Made by a program: the position numbers and the translations under genes
Source: Bacteroidales bacterium
GTDB lineage: Bacteria; Bacteroidota; Bacteroidia; Bacteroidales; UBA932
Length of the DNA: 41,779 nt
Assembly (NCBI GenBank): GCA_017960585.1
Contig: JAGCYX010000011.1
Coordinates: forward strand, 1-41,779
Direction: 5' to 3'
Notes under the pieces: generated by a model
What the model saw: only the letters and a program-made list of their open reading frames with translations
Databases searched by the model: none
What the model was told of the DNA's origin: nothing
Part shown: positions 22,823 to 30,556 of the stretch, piece by piece
How positions within the stretch are numbered: position 1 is the first letter of the stretch
Layout: every line of letters starts with the position of its first letter

Positions 22823-24101
22823 GCAGCTCTCCCCCTGGTGGTGGGTGCCCACGCTCTATTTCGCCGAGGGCATCCCCTATTTCATCGTCAACGTCATCTC
22901 GGTGACGATGTTCAAGCGCCTGGGCATGCCGAACGGCGACCTGGCGATGTACACCTCCCTGCTCTATCTCCCCTGGGTCATCAAGCCCCTGTGGAGCCCC
23001 TTCGTGGACGTGATCCGCACCAAGCGCTGGTGGATCGTGCTGATGCAGCTGGTGTGCACGGCGGGCTTCGCGGCGCTCGCGCTCAGCGTCAGCCCGGACG
23101 TGTTCGGCTGGTCGCTGGTCATCTTCTACGTCATCGCGTTCGCTTCCGCCACGCACGACATCGCCGCGGACGGTTTCTATATGCTGGCCCTGGACCAGAA
23201 GCAGCAGGCCACCTTCGTGGGCATCCGCAGCACCTTCTACCGCATCGCGTCGGTCTTCGGGCAGGGCGTCATCGTGGTGCTGGCGGGGCTGCTGGAGGAG
23301 CGCTTCGGCGTCATCCCGCGCGCCTGGACCGTCACCCTGCTCGCCTCCGCCGCCCTCTTCGCCCTCATCACCCTCTGGCACACCCGCTTCCTCCCGAAAG
23401 TTGAATCGCCGGACGGCGACACCGCTTCCCCTGGAGTCATTCCGAGCGAAGACCCGGAATCTCCTGGCAAACGGATTTTCAGGGAATTCGGAGAAGCCTG
23501 GGTAACCTTTTTTAAAAAGCCGGGCGTGTGGCTGGCGATCGTGTTCATGCTGCTGTACCGGCTGCCGGAGGCATTCTCCGTCAAGATGCTGACGCCGTTC
23601 CTGCTGGATCCCGTCGAGGTCGGCGGCCTCGGCCTCAGCACCGCCCAGAGCGGCCTCGTCTACGGCACCGTGGGCGTCATCGCCCTCACCGTCGGCGGCA
23701 TCCTCGGCGGCCTCTTCGCCGCCCGCCACGGCCTCCGCAAATCGATGTGGCCCATGTCGATGGCCCTCGCCCTGCCCTGCGCCGTCTACCTCATCCTCGC
23801 CGCCGTCCAGCCCACCGCCCTCTGGAGCATCTACCTCCTCGTGGCCATCGACCAGTTCGGCTACGGCTTCGGCTTCACCGCCTACATGCTCTATATGATG
23901 CAATTCTCCGAAGGCTCCTTCAAAACCTCCCACTACGCCATCTGCACCGCCTTCATGGCCCTCTCCATGATGATCCCGGGGCTCTTCGCCGGCTGGATGC
24001 AGGAAGCCCTCGGCTATGTCGGATTCTTTATCGTCGTCATGATATGTTGTCTCGCCACCATTACCGTCACCTTCTTTGCGCGGCGGCGCTGCTCCTCGTA
24101 G
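22812..24101 (+). CDS. ampG: AmpG-like MFS permease
   Basis: This 429-aa protein has about twelve hydrophobic helices and the AmpG-type start WWWVPTLYFAEGIPYFIVN. LYLPWVIKPLWSPFVD follows, then ASATHDIAADGFYMLAL in the fourth to fifth helix region. AmpG imports anhydro-muropeptides for recycling; neighbours SpoIID (11-nt overlap upstream) and NamZ (58-nt overlap downstream) support a cell-wall-recycling role. The central cytoplasmic loop (about residues 197-222) contains SPGVIPSEDPESPGK, encoded by a REP-like repeat that has entered the gene without breaking the frame. The exact substrate (muropeptide or MurNAc-containing sugar) is inferred. Confidence 0.85.
   Translation: MSNKQLSPWWWVPTLYFAEGIPYFIVNVISVTMFKRLGMPNGDLAMYTSLLYLPWVIKPLWSPFVDVIRTKRWWIVLMQLVCTAGFAALALSVSPDVFGWSLVIFYVIAFASATHDIAADGFYMLALDQKQQATFVGIRSTFYRIASVFGQGVIVVLAGLLEERFGVIPRAWTVTLLASAALFALITLWHTRFLPKVESPDGDTASPGVIPSEDPESPGKRIFREFGEAWVTFFKKPGVWLAIVFMLLYRLPEAFSVKMLTPFLLDPVEVGGLGLSTAQSGLVYGTVGVIALTVGGILGGLFAARHGLRKSMWPMSMALALPCAVYLILAAVQPTALWSIYLLVAIDQFGYGFGFTAYMLYMMQFSEGSFKTSHYAICTAFMALSMMIPGLFAGWMQEALGYVGFFIVVMICCLATITVTFFARRRCSS
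23433..23464. repeat. REP-like repeat inserted in frame in ampG
   Basis: GGAGTCATTCCG ... CGGAATCTCC forms an imperfect hairpin around GAGCGAAG, a pattern common in intergenic repeats of Bacteroidetes. It lies in the codons for the cytoplasmic loop between the two six-helix halves, where extra residues are tolerated. Confidence 0.6.
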
Positions 24102-25390
24102 CCTGCTCCTCCCCCGCAGCCAAAAACACCCCTGCAGCGCCCGTCGCACCGGAAGCGCCCGTCGTTGAAGCCCCCGCCGCCCCGGAGGCCCCCGCCGCCG
24201 GCCCCCGCGTCAAACCCGGCATCGAAGTCCTCCGCGACCGCCATTTCGCCGGCCTGGAAGGCAAGCGCGTCGGCCTGGTCACCAACCCCTCCGGCGTGGA
24301 CAGCCAGCTGCACTCCACCATCGACATCCTCTTCGAGGCCCCCGAAGTCAAGCTCGTGGCCCTCTACGCCCCCGAACACGGCGTCCGCGGCGACGTCTAT
24401 GCCGGCGGCAAGGTCGAGTCCGGCAAGGACGAGCACACCGGCCTCCCGGTCCACTCCCTTTTCGGCAACACCCGCCAGCCCACGAAGGAGATGCTCCAGG
24501 GCGTGGATATCATGGTCTACGACATCCAGGACGTGGGCAGCCGCTCCTATACCTTCATCTCCACCCTCGGCCTGGTGATGCGCACCTGCGCCGAGATGGG
24601 CATCCCCGTGATGGTGCTCGACCGCCCCAACCCGCTGGGCGGCCGCAAGGTCGAAGGCCCGCTCGTCCGCGACGGCTACCATTCCTTCGTCAGCCAGTAC
24701 AAGATCCCCTACGTCTACGGCCTGACGGTCGGCGAACTCGCCACCCTCATCAACGAGGAAGGCCTCAACTGCGGCCAGAACGGCAAGGCCGCCCCGCTGA
24801 AGTGCAAGCTCACCGTGATCCCGATGGAGGGCTGGACGCGCGATATGCTCTTCAACGACACCGGCCTGCCCTGGATCCTCCCCTCGCCCAACATCCCCTA
24901 CGCCGAGACGGCCATCTGCTACCCCTCCGCCGGCCTGTGCGGCGAGATGTACAACTACCTCAACATCGGCATCGGCTATACCCTGCCCTTCGCCACTTTC
25001 GCAGAAGAGTGGGTGGACGCCGACGCGCTGAAGGCCAAGCTGGACAGCTACCACGTGCCCGGCGTGGCCTGGCGCACCATCCATTACCAGCCCATTTCGG
25101 GCCGCCTGAGCGGCAAGCTCATCCACGGCGTACAATATTATTATACGGACTACGAAGCCGCCACCCTCACGCTCACGCAGTTCTACGTGATGCAGGCGGT
25201 CTGGGAGCTGTATCAGAAAAACCCCATTGCAGCGGGTTCTGAGCGTCTTTCCATGTTTAATAAAGTTTGCGGCACAGACTTTGTCAGTAAGACGTTTGGA
25301 CAGACGATGAAAGTCTCGGACATCGCAGATTTCTGGTCCGCTGATGTCCCCGCTTTCAAAGCCCTGTCCGAGAAGTATTACATTTACTAA
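24044..25390 (+). CDS. namZ: Exo-beta-N-acetylmuramidase NamZ-like lipoprotein (DUF1343, GH171)
   Basis: This 448-aa protein has a lipoprotein signal (LLCAAALLLVACSS) and a Pro/Ala-rich linker (~residues 25-52), then the DUF1343 domain: VGLVTNPSGVDSQLHSTIDIL, YAPEHGVRGDVYAG, DIQDVGSRSYTFISTL, VLDRPNPLGG, PWILPSPNIPYAETAICYP and GVQYYYTDYEAA. DUF1343 is the NamZ family (GH171), which releases N-acetylmuramic acid from the non-reducing ends of peptidoglycan fragments. The lipobox predicts an outer-envelope location. The start at 24044 lies inside the end of ampG (58-nt overlap); no later Met would keep the signal peptide. The final ~60 codons are noticeably less GC-rich than the rest. Confidence 0.88.
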   Translation: MLSRHHYRHLLCAAALLLVACSSPAAKNTPAAPVAPEAPVVEAPAAPEAPAAGPRVKPGIEVLRDRHFAGLEGKRVGLVTNPSGVDSQLHSTIDILFEAPEVKLVALYAPEHGVRGDVYAGGKVESGKDEHTGLPVHSLFGNTRQPTKEMLQGVDIMVYDIQDVGSRSYTFISTLGLVMRTCAEMGIPVMVLDRPNPLGGRKVEGPLVRDGYHSFVSQYKIPYVYGLTVGELATLINEEGLNCGQNGKAAPLKCKLTVIPMEGWTRDMLFNDTGLPWILPSPNIPYAETAICYPSAGLCGEMYNYLNIGIGYTLPFATFAEEWVDADALKAKLDSYHVPGVAWRTIHYQPISGRLSGKLIHGVQYYYTDYEAATLTLTQFYVMQAVWELYQKNPIAAGSERLSMFNKVCGTDFVSKTFGQTMKVSDIADFWSADVPAFKALSEKYYIY

Positions 25391-25402
25391 AATCACACGA
25401 TT

Positions 25403-26845
25403 ATGAAACGCTTGACCACACTCACCCTGATCGCAGTAGCCGCAGCGGCTATGATCGCGGTCCCTCTGAACGCTCAGACCAGGGGCGGTAGCAATTCCCG
25501 CGGTGGATCGGGCGGCGGCAATTCCCGCAGCAGCGGCGGCACCCGTCCTTCCTCTTCGATGTCCGCTCCTTCTTCTCAACCGAGAAGCGCCGGTCGGTCC
25601 GGCAATACCAAGGGTCTCGGCTCCGTTAGCCGCGGCTCCCAGCCTTCCCATACAGCTCCGCAGACGCGCCAGAATCCTCCCGCTCCCTCCGGCGGCGGCC
25701 AGATGAATCGCGGCGGCAGCAATTCCCGCAGCGGGAGCAACTCCCGCAACAATAACAGCGGTAGCGTGACCCGCCAGCCGGCCGCGCCGGCCAACCCTCC
25801 TGCAGGGAACGGCAGCGCGACCCGCCAGCGCAACGAGCCGGCGCCCGCCCCCGGCAACCCCGGCGGCAGCGTCAACCGTCCGCGCAACGGCGGCAACAGC
25901 CAGCCGTCCCGCAGCGGCAGCAACGTCCGTCCGCAGAACCGCCAGAATCCTGGCGCACCGGGCGGCAGCATCAACCGCAACCAGCCCCAGCCGGGCATGA
26001 GCGTCAAGCCTGACGCGCCGCGGACCGTCCGTGAGCGTCCGGGTACCCCGCGCAACTTCGAGGGCGGCCGCGAGCCGCACCACATCCAGATGCACCCGGG
26101 TCCCGGCCACAATATGGAGCGCATCCCGCCGCGCCGTCGCGATCCGATGCCGTTCGACCGCGCCGTCCGCTTCTGGGACGGAGGTCACCACTACTTCGGC
26201 TATCGCGTCTCCTACCTGCCGCCGCGCTACACCCGCGTGGAGTACTGGGGCGTCCCGTACTACCTGCTCGACGGCATCTACTATCGCTACTACGGCGGCC
26301 ACTACTATATCTCCCGTCCTCCGTTCGGCGTCATCGTCGACGCCGTGCTGGACAACATCCTGTACACCGCCTGCAACTTCGCCTACTACTACGACGTGTA
26401 CAACACGTATCGTACGATCAATGAGAACGCTAAGACCATCGCCAGCCAGAATGCGACCATCGCGGCCAACAACGCCACGATCGCCCGCCAGAACGCGGAC
26501 ATCGCGCTGAACAGCGACCGTGCGGCCAGGTCCTATAAGGAAGCTGACCGGCTGGGCCTGGTGCAGAGCTACGCCGACGCAGGCGTGGAGTACTTCTACC
26601 AGGACGGCGTGTTCTTCATCAAGGACAAGAACGGCAAGTACGTGACCATCGTCCCGCCCGCGGGCGCCCTGGTCCAGGAGCTGCCGGACGACTACGACAC
26701 GATCACCCTCGACGGCGAGGAGTACTACAAGGTGGATGACACCGTGTACAAACTCACCATCATCGACGGATCGCCCTACTTCGAGGTGCTCGGCCAGATG
26801 ACCGGCGCCCTCGCCCAGAAGTACGACCTGTACGACACGCTGTAG
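25403..26845 (+). CDS. Secreted low-complexity protein with DUF6515-like C-terminus
   Basis: This 480-aa protein has a signal peptide (MKRLTTLTLIAVAAAAMIAVPLNAQ), then ~200 residues of Ser/Gly/Asn/Arg/Pro-rich low-complexity sequence. A Tyr-rich beta segment follows (HHYFGYRVSYLPPRYTRVEYW, YYRYYGGHYYISRPPFGV), then repeats of the form NATIA/NADIA at about residues 340-370 that should form a coiled helix, and a C-terminal YFYQDGVFFI ... VTIVPPAGALVQELPDDY as in DUF6515. It is likely an exported envelope protein; the function is unknown. It sits 12 nt after namZ and its stop overlaps the murI GTG start (TAGTG), so it is part of the same transcript. Confidence 0.78.
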   Translation: MKRLTTLTLIAVAAAAMIAVPLNAQTRGGSNSRGGSGGGNSRSSGGTRPSSSMSAPSSQPRSAGRSGNTKGLGSVSRGSQPSHTAPQTRQNPPAPSGGGQMNRGGSNSRSGSNSRNNNSGSVTRQPAAPANPPAGNGSATRQRNEPAPAPGNPGGSVNRPRNGGNSQPSRSGSNVRPQNRQNPGAPGGSINRNQPQPGMSVKPDAPRTVRERPGTPRNFEGGREPHHIQMHPGPGHNMERIPPRRRDPMPFDRAVRFWDGGHHYFGYRVSYLPPRYTRVEYWGVPYYLLDGIYYRYYGGHYYISRPPFGVIVDAVLDNILYTACNFAYYYDVYNTYRTINENAKTIASQNATIAANNATIARQNADIALNSDRAARSYKEADRLGLVQSYADAGVEYFYQDGVFFIKDKNGKYVTIVPPAGALVQELPDDYDTITLDGEEYYKVDDTVYKLTIIDGSPYFEVLGQMTGALAQKYDLYDTL

Positions 26846-27702
26846 TGGCGACGATAGGCATATTCGATTCAGGGTCGGGAGGACTTTCGGTATTGAAAGA
26901 GATACGGAAGGTCCTCCCTTCCGCGCACTATATCTACTACTCCGACAACGCCCACTGTCCCTACGGGGAGAAGAGCCAGGAGTACATCCGCGACCGCGCC
27001 CGCTTCATCACGCGACTGCTGCTGGAGCGGGGCGCGGACGTGATCGTGGTGGCCTGCAACACGGCCACCGGCGCCGCCATCGCCACGCTGCGCGAGGAGT
27101 TCGACGTGCCCTTCATCGGGATGGAGCCGGCCGTGAAGCCGGCCGCGCTCGGGACGCGCAGCGGCGTGATCGGCGTGCTGGCGACGGCCGGCACCCTCAA
27201 GGCTTCCAAGTATCTCAACACCAAGGGCTTGTACCAGGATGACGTGCGCATCGAGGAGCACGTCGGCGAGGGCTTCGTGCAGCTGGTCGAGCGCGGCGAG
27301 CTGGACGGCCCCGAGGCCGAGCGCGTCGTCCGCGAGAGCCTGCAGCCCCTGCTGGACGCCGGCGCCGACACCATCGTCCTCGGCTGCACCCACTACCCCT
27401 TCCTCCTCCCCATCATCCAGCGCATCGCCGGCCCCGCCGTCCGGGTCATCGACCCCGCCCCCGCCGTTGCGCAGCAGGTGCTCAGGGTTCTGCGTGACCG
27501 CGGGCTGTTGAGCGAAGCGAAGTCCGCATCAGCGGACCGGCCCGGTCCCGTGACTTTGCCGGCGGCAAAGTCGGAAAGGGACTTGAGGGCCGTAGGGGGT
27601 TCGGGGGATATGCCCCCGTATAGGCCGGAGGACGGCAGCGTCCAGCTGCTGTCCTCCGGCGACCCGACGACCCTCCACGCCCTCGCTGCCACCCTTAACT
27701 AA
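26845..27702 (+). CDS. murI: Glutamate racemase with repeat-derived insertion
   Basis: This 285-aa enzyme makes D-glutamate for peptidoglycan. Motifs are IGIFDSGSGGLSVLKE, YYSDNAHCPYGEK, VVACNTATGAAI with catalytic C71, and LGCTHYPFLLPI with catalytic C181, followed by VIDPAPAVAQQV. The C-terminal SSGDPTTL block is in its normal place, but about 40 residues (roughly 223-264) between it and the helix before it are low-complexity and encoded by four consecutive inverted repeats. Because the frame is open and both cysteines are present, I treat the gene as functional. The start is GTG at 26845 and overlaps the preceding stop by one base. Confidence 0.95.
   Translation: MATIGIFDSGSGGLSVLKEIRKVLPSAHYIYYSDNAHCPYGEKSQEYIRDRARFITRLLLERGADVIVVACNTATGAAIATLREEFDVPFIGMEPAVKPAALGTRSGVIGVLATAGTLKASKYLNTKGLYQDDVRIEEHVGEGFVQLVERGELDGPEAERVVRESLQPLLDAGADTIVLGCTHYPFLLPIIQRIAGPAVRVIDPAPAVAQQVLRVLRDRGLLSEAKSASADRPGPVTLPAAKSERDLRAVGGSGDMPPYRPEDGSVQLLSSGDPTTLHALAATLN
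27510..27659. repeat. Structured repeat segment within murI
   Basis: Four successive inverted repeats: GTCCG/CGGAC (27522-27537), GACTTTGCCG/CGGCAAAGTC (27552-27572), CGGGGG/CCCCCG (27602-27618), and CCGGAGGAC/GTCCTCCGG (27625-27659). The part GAGCGAAGCGA plus AGGGGGTTCGGGGGATA matches, in the opposite orientation, the REP-like element at 41565-41610. Confidence 0.65.
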
Positions 27703-27738
27703 TGCCCTGTTTTTAGTAAAAGGCTGTCAATCAATTGA

Positions 27739-27782
27739 TTATGAAAGTAACCGGCGTCATTTGGCACCGGTTACTTTCATAA
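27739..27782. terminator. Strong 16-bp hairpin after murI
   Basis: TTATGAAAGTAACCGG and CCGGTTACTTTCATAA pair perfectly around a 12-nt loop. No T-run follows on the plus strand, so a factor-independent terminator is uncertain; it may instead be a miniature mobile repeat. A 12-nt palindrome AATCAATTGATT overlaps its left edge (27729-27740). Confidence 0.5.
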
Positions 27783-27835
27783 CAGGAACATTATCAACCA
27801 AATACAAAAAACGGCAAGCATTCAAAAAGATTGAT

Positions 27836-27843
27836 TATCTTTG
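27836..27843 (+). promoter_or_regulatory. -7 box of prfB
   Basis: TATCTTTG ends only 6 nt before the prfB ATG at 27850, so the transcript would start at or next to the start codon. No clear -33 element is seen. Confidence 0.6.
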
Positions 27844-27849
27844 TAGTCT

Positions 27850-28917
27850 ATGATAAGTCAGGAACAAATCAAAGATTTGCAGGGGCGCGTGGAGACGCTC
27901 CACCAGTGCCTGGGCATCGAAAAGAAGCGGGCGGAAGTGCAGGAAAAGGATAAGCAGAGCCAGGCACCGGACTTCTGGGACGACCCCAAGCGCGCCGAGG
28001 CCTTCCTGAAGGCCCTGAGCGGCGTGAAGGCCTGGGTCAGCGCATTCGACGGCGCCAAGTCCGCCGTCGACGACCTCGAAGTCCTGCAGGAACTGGACCC
28101 CGAAGGCCCGGACATCGACGAAGCCTACAAGCAGGCCTGCTCCCTGATCGAAGACCTCGAACTCAAGAATATGCTGGGCGCGGAGGGCGACAACCTCGGC
28201 GCCGTCCTCACCATCAACTCCGGCGCCGGCGGCACCGAAGCCAACGACTGGAGCGCCATGCTGATGCGCATGTATATGCGCTGGGGCGAGCGCAACGGCT
28301 ACAAGATGACCGTCACCGAGGAGATCGAAGGCGACGAGACCGGCATCAAGTCCTGCACCATCCAGTATGAAGGCGACTACGCCTACGGCTACCTCAAGGC
28401 CGAATCCGGCGTGCACCGGCTGGTTCGCATCTCCCCTTTCAACGCCCAGGGCAAGCGCCAGACCACCTTCAGCTCCGTGTTCGTCTATCCCCTCGTGGAC
28501 GACAGCATCAACATCGAAATCAACCCCTCCGACATCGAGTGGGACACCTTCCGCTCCGGCGGCCACGGCGGCCAGAACGTCAACAAGGTGGAGACCGGTG
28601 TGCGCGTGCGGCACCTCCCCACCGGCATCACCGTCGAGAACACCGAGACCCGCAGCCAGCAGGACAACCGCCAGCGCGCCCTCCTCATCCTCAAGTCCCG
28701 CCTCTACGACATCGAGCTCAAAAAGCGCCAGGAGAAGCAGGCCGAGCTCGAAGGCCAGAAGAAGAAGATCGAATGGGGCTCGCAGATCCGCTCCTACGTC
28801 CTGCACCCCTACAAGATGGTCAAGGACCTCCGCACCGGCTGGGAGACCGCCGACACGCAGGGCGTCCTGGACGGCGACCTCAACGCCTTCATGAAAGAAT
28901 TCTTAATGCACAACTGA
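27850..28917 (+). CDS. prfB: Peptide chain release factor 2 (no programmed frameshift)
   Basis: This 355-aa protein recognises UGA and UAA stops and triggers peptide release. The SPF tripeptide that marks RF2 is present ([14 protein letters not shown]), as is the GGQ motif in [17 protein letters not shown] (about residue 240). Most bacterial prfB genes carry a +1 frameshift site with an in-frame UGA near codon 25; here the region encoding [10 protein letters not shown] reads straight through, so autoregulation by frameshifting is absent. The promoter lies so close that the mRNA may be leaderless. The fumarase gene begins one base after the stop codon. Confidence 0.97.
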   Translation: MISQEQIKDLQGRVETLHQCLGIEKKRAEVQEKDKQSQAPDFWDDPKRAEAFLKALSGVKAWVSAFDGAKSAVDDLEVLQELDPEGPDIDEAYKQACSLIEDLELKNMLGAEGDNLGAVLTINSGAGGTEANDWSAMLMRMYMRWGERNGYKMTVTEEIEGDETGIKSCTIQYEGDYAYGYLKAESGVHRLVRISPFNAQGKRQTTFSSVFVYPLVDDSINIEINPSDIEWDTFRSGGHGGQNVNKVETGVRVRHLPTGITVENTETRSQQDNRQRALLILKSRLYDIELKKRQEKQAELEGQKKKIEWGSQIRSYVLHPYKMVKDLRTGWETADTQGVLDGDLNAFMKEFLMHN

Positions 28918-28918
28918 T

Positions 28919-30544
28919 ATGACCGAGTTCAAATACGCACCGATGTTCCAGCTGGGCGAAGACCAGACTGAGTACTACAAGATCCCCGGCTCCGAGCAGT
29001 ACGTCACCACGGCCGAATTCGAGGGCCACAAGATCCTCAAGATCAAGAAGGAAGGCCTCACCGTGATGGCCAACACCGCCTTCCGCGACGTGAGTTTCCT
29101 TCTGCGCCGCTCGCACAACGAGCAGGTCGCGAAGATCCTCCGCGACCCGGAGGCCTCCGAGAACGACAAGTACGTGGCCCTGACCTTCCTGCGCAACGCG
29201 GAGGTGGCCGCGAAGGGCAAGCTTCCCCTCTGCCAGGACACCGGCACCGCCATCATCCACGGCGAGAAGGGCCAGCAGGTCTGGACGGGTTATTGCGACG
29301 AAGAGGCCCTGAGCCTCGGCGTCTTCAAGACCTACACGGAGGAGAACCTCCGCTACAGCCAGAACGCCCCGCTGGATATGTACAAGGAAGTCAACACCAA
29401 GTGCAACCTCCCGGCCCAGATCGACCTGGAGGCCGCCGAGGGCGACGAATACCGCTTCCTCTGCGTGACCAAGGGCGGCGGCTCCGCCAACAAGACCTAC
29501 CTCTACCAGGAGACCAAGGCCCGCATCCAGAACCCCGGCACGCTCATCCCCTTCCTGGTGCAGAAGATGCGCTCGCTGGGTACGGCGGCCTGCCCGCCCT
29601 ACCACATCGCCATCGTGATCGGCGGCACCTCCGCCGAGAAGAACCTCCTCACCGTCAAGCTCGCCTCCACCCACTACTATGACGGCCTGCCCACCACGGG
29701 CGACGAGACCGGCCGCGCCTTCCGCGACGTGGAGCTGGAAGCGCAGCTGCTCGAGGAGACCCGCAAGATCGGCCTCGGCGCGCAGTTCGGCGGCAAGTAC
29801 ATGGCGCACGACGTGCGCGTCGTCCGCCTGCCGCGCCACGGCGCCAGCTGCCCCATCGGCCTGGGCGTGAGCTGCTCGGCCGACCGCAACATCAAGGCGA
29901 AGATCAACGCCGACGGCATCTGGATCGAGAAGATGGACGACAAGCCCTACGAGCTCATCCCCGAGGAGCTCCGCCAGGCCGGTGAGGGCGAGGCCGTGAA
30001 GATCAACCTCGACCAGCCGATGAAGGACATCCTCGCCGAACTGACCAAATATCCCGTCAGCACGCGCCTGAGCCTGAACGGTACCATCATCGTGGGCCGC
30101 GACATCGCCCACGCCAAGATCAAGGCCCGCCTGGACGCCGGCGAAGAGATGCCGCAGTACCTCAAGGACCACCCGATCTACTACGCCGGTCCCGCCAAGA
30201 CCCCGGCCGGGATGGCCTGCGGCTCGATGGGCCCGACCACGGCCGGCCGCATGGACCCGTACGTGGACGAGTTCCAGGACCACGGCGGCTCGATGATCAT
30301 GCTCGCCAAGGGCAACCGCGCCCAGTGCGTGACCGACGCCTGCAAGAAGCACGGCGGCTTCTATCTCGGCTCCATCGGCGGCCCCGCCGCCATCCTGGCG
30401 CAGAACAACATCAAGAGCATCGAATGCGTGGAGTATCCGGAGCTGGGCATGGAAGCCATCTGGAAGATCCGCGTCGAAGACTTCCCCGCCTTCATCCTCG
30501 TGGACGACAAGGGCAACGACTTCTTCAAACAGCTCGGCCTGTAA
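28919..30544 (+). CDS. fumA: Class I fumarate hydratase (4Fe-4S)
   Basis: This 541-aa protein has the length and both domains of class I fumarases, interconverting fumarate and malate with an oxygen-sensitive 4Fe-4S cluster. The N-terminal alpha domain has [14 protein letters not shown] with cluster ligand C105, [15 protein letters not shown], and [14 protein letters not shown] with a further cysteine. The C-terminal beta domain has [47 protein letters not shown], and [11 protein letters not shown]. In Bacteroidales this enzyme serves the reductive arm to succinate. It may be co-transcribed with prfB (1-nt gap) and serB (12-nt gap). Confidence 0.95.
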   Translation: MTEFKYAPMFQLGEDQTEYYKIPGSEQYVTTAEFEGHKILKIKKEGLTVMANTAFRDVSFLLRRSHNEQVAKILRDPEASENDKYVALTFLRNAEVAAKGKLPLCQDTGTAIIHGEKGQQVWTGYCDEEALSLGVFKTYTEENLRYSQNAPLDMYKEVNTKCNLPAQIDLEAAEGDEYRFLCVTKGGGSANKTYLYQETKARIQNPGTLIPFLVQKMRSLGTAACPPYHIAIVIGGTSAEKNLLTVKLASTHYYDGLPTTGDETGRAFRDVELEAQLLEETRKIGLGAQFGGKYMAHDVRVVRLPRHGASCPIGLGVSCSADRNIKAKINADGIWIEKMDDKPYELIPEELRQAGEGEAVKINLDQPMKDILAELTKYPVSTRLSLNGTIIVGRDIAHAKIKARLDAGEEMPQYLKDHPIYYAGPAKTPAGMACGSMGPTTAGRMDPYVDEFQDHGGSMIMLAKGNRAQCVTDACKKHGGFYLGSIGGPAAILAQNNIKSIECVEYPELGMEAIWKIRVEDFPAFILVDDKGNDFFKQLGL

Positions 30545-30556
30545 GCCAATGACATT

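Noticed and set aside
26845..27702. murI considered a pseudogene because of its odd C-terminal segment
   Set aside because: The frame is open throughout, both catalytic cysteines and the terminal SSGDPTT block are present, and the extra residues sit in a position that can form a surface loop.
27739..27782. Hairpin considered as a riboswitch for prfB
   Set aside because: It lies upstream of the prfB -7 box and so would not be in the transcript started there.
27850..28917. Possible programmed frameshift in prfB
   Set aside because: No in-frame UGA or shifty CTT-TGA sequence is found near codon 25; the gene reads as one frame from the ATG.
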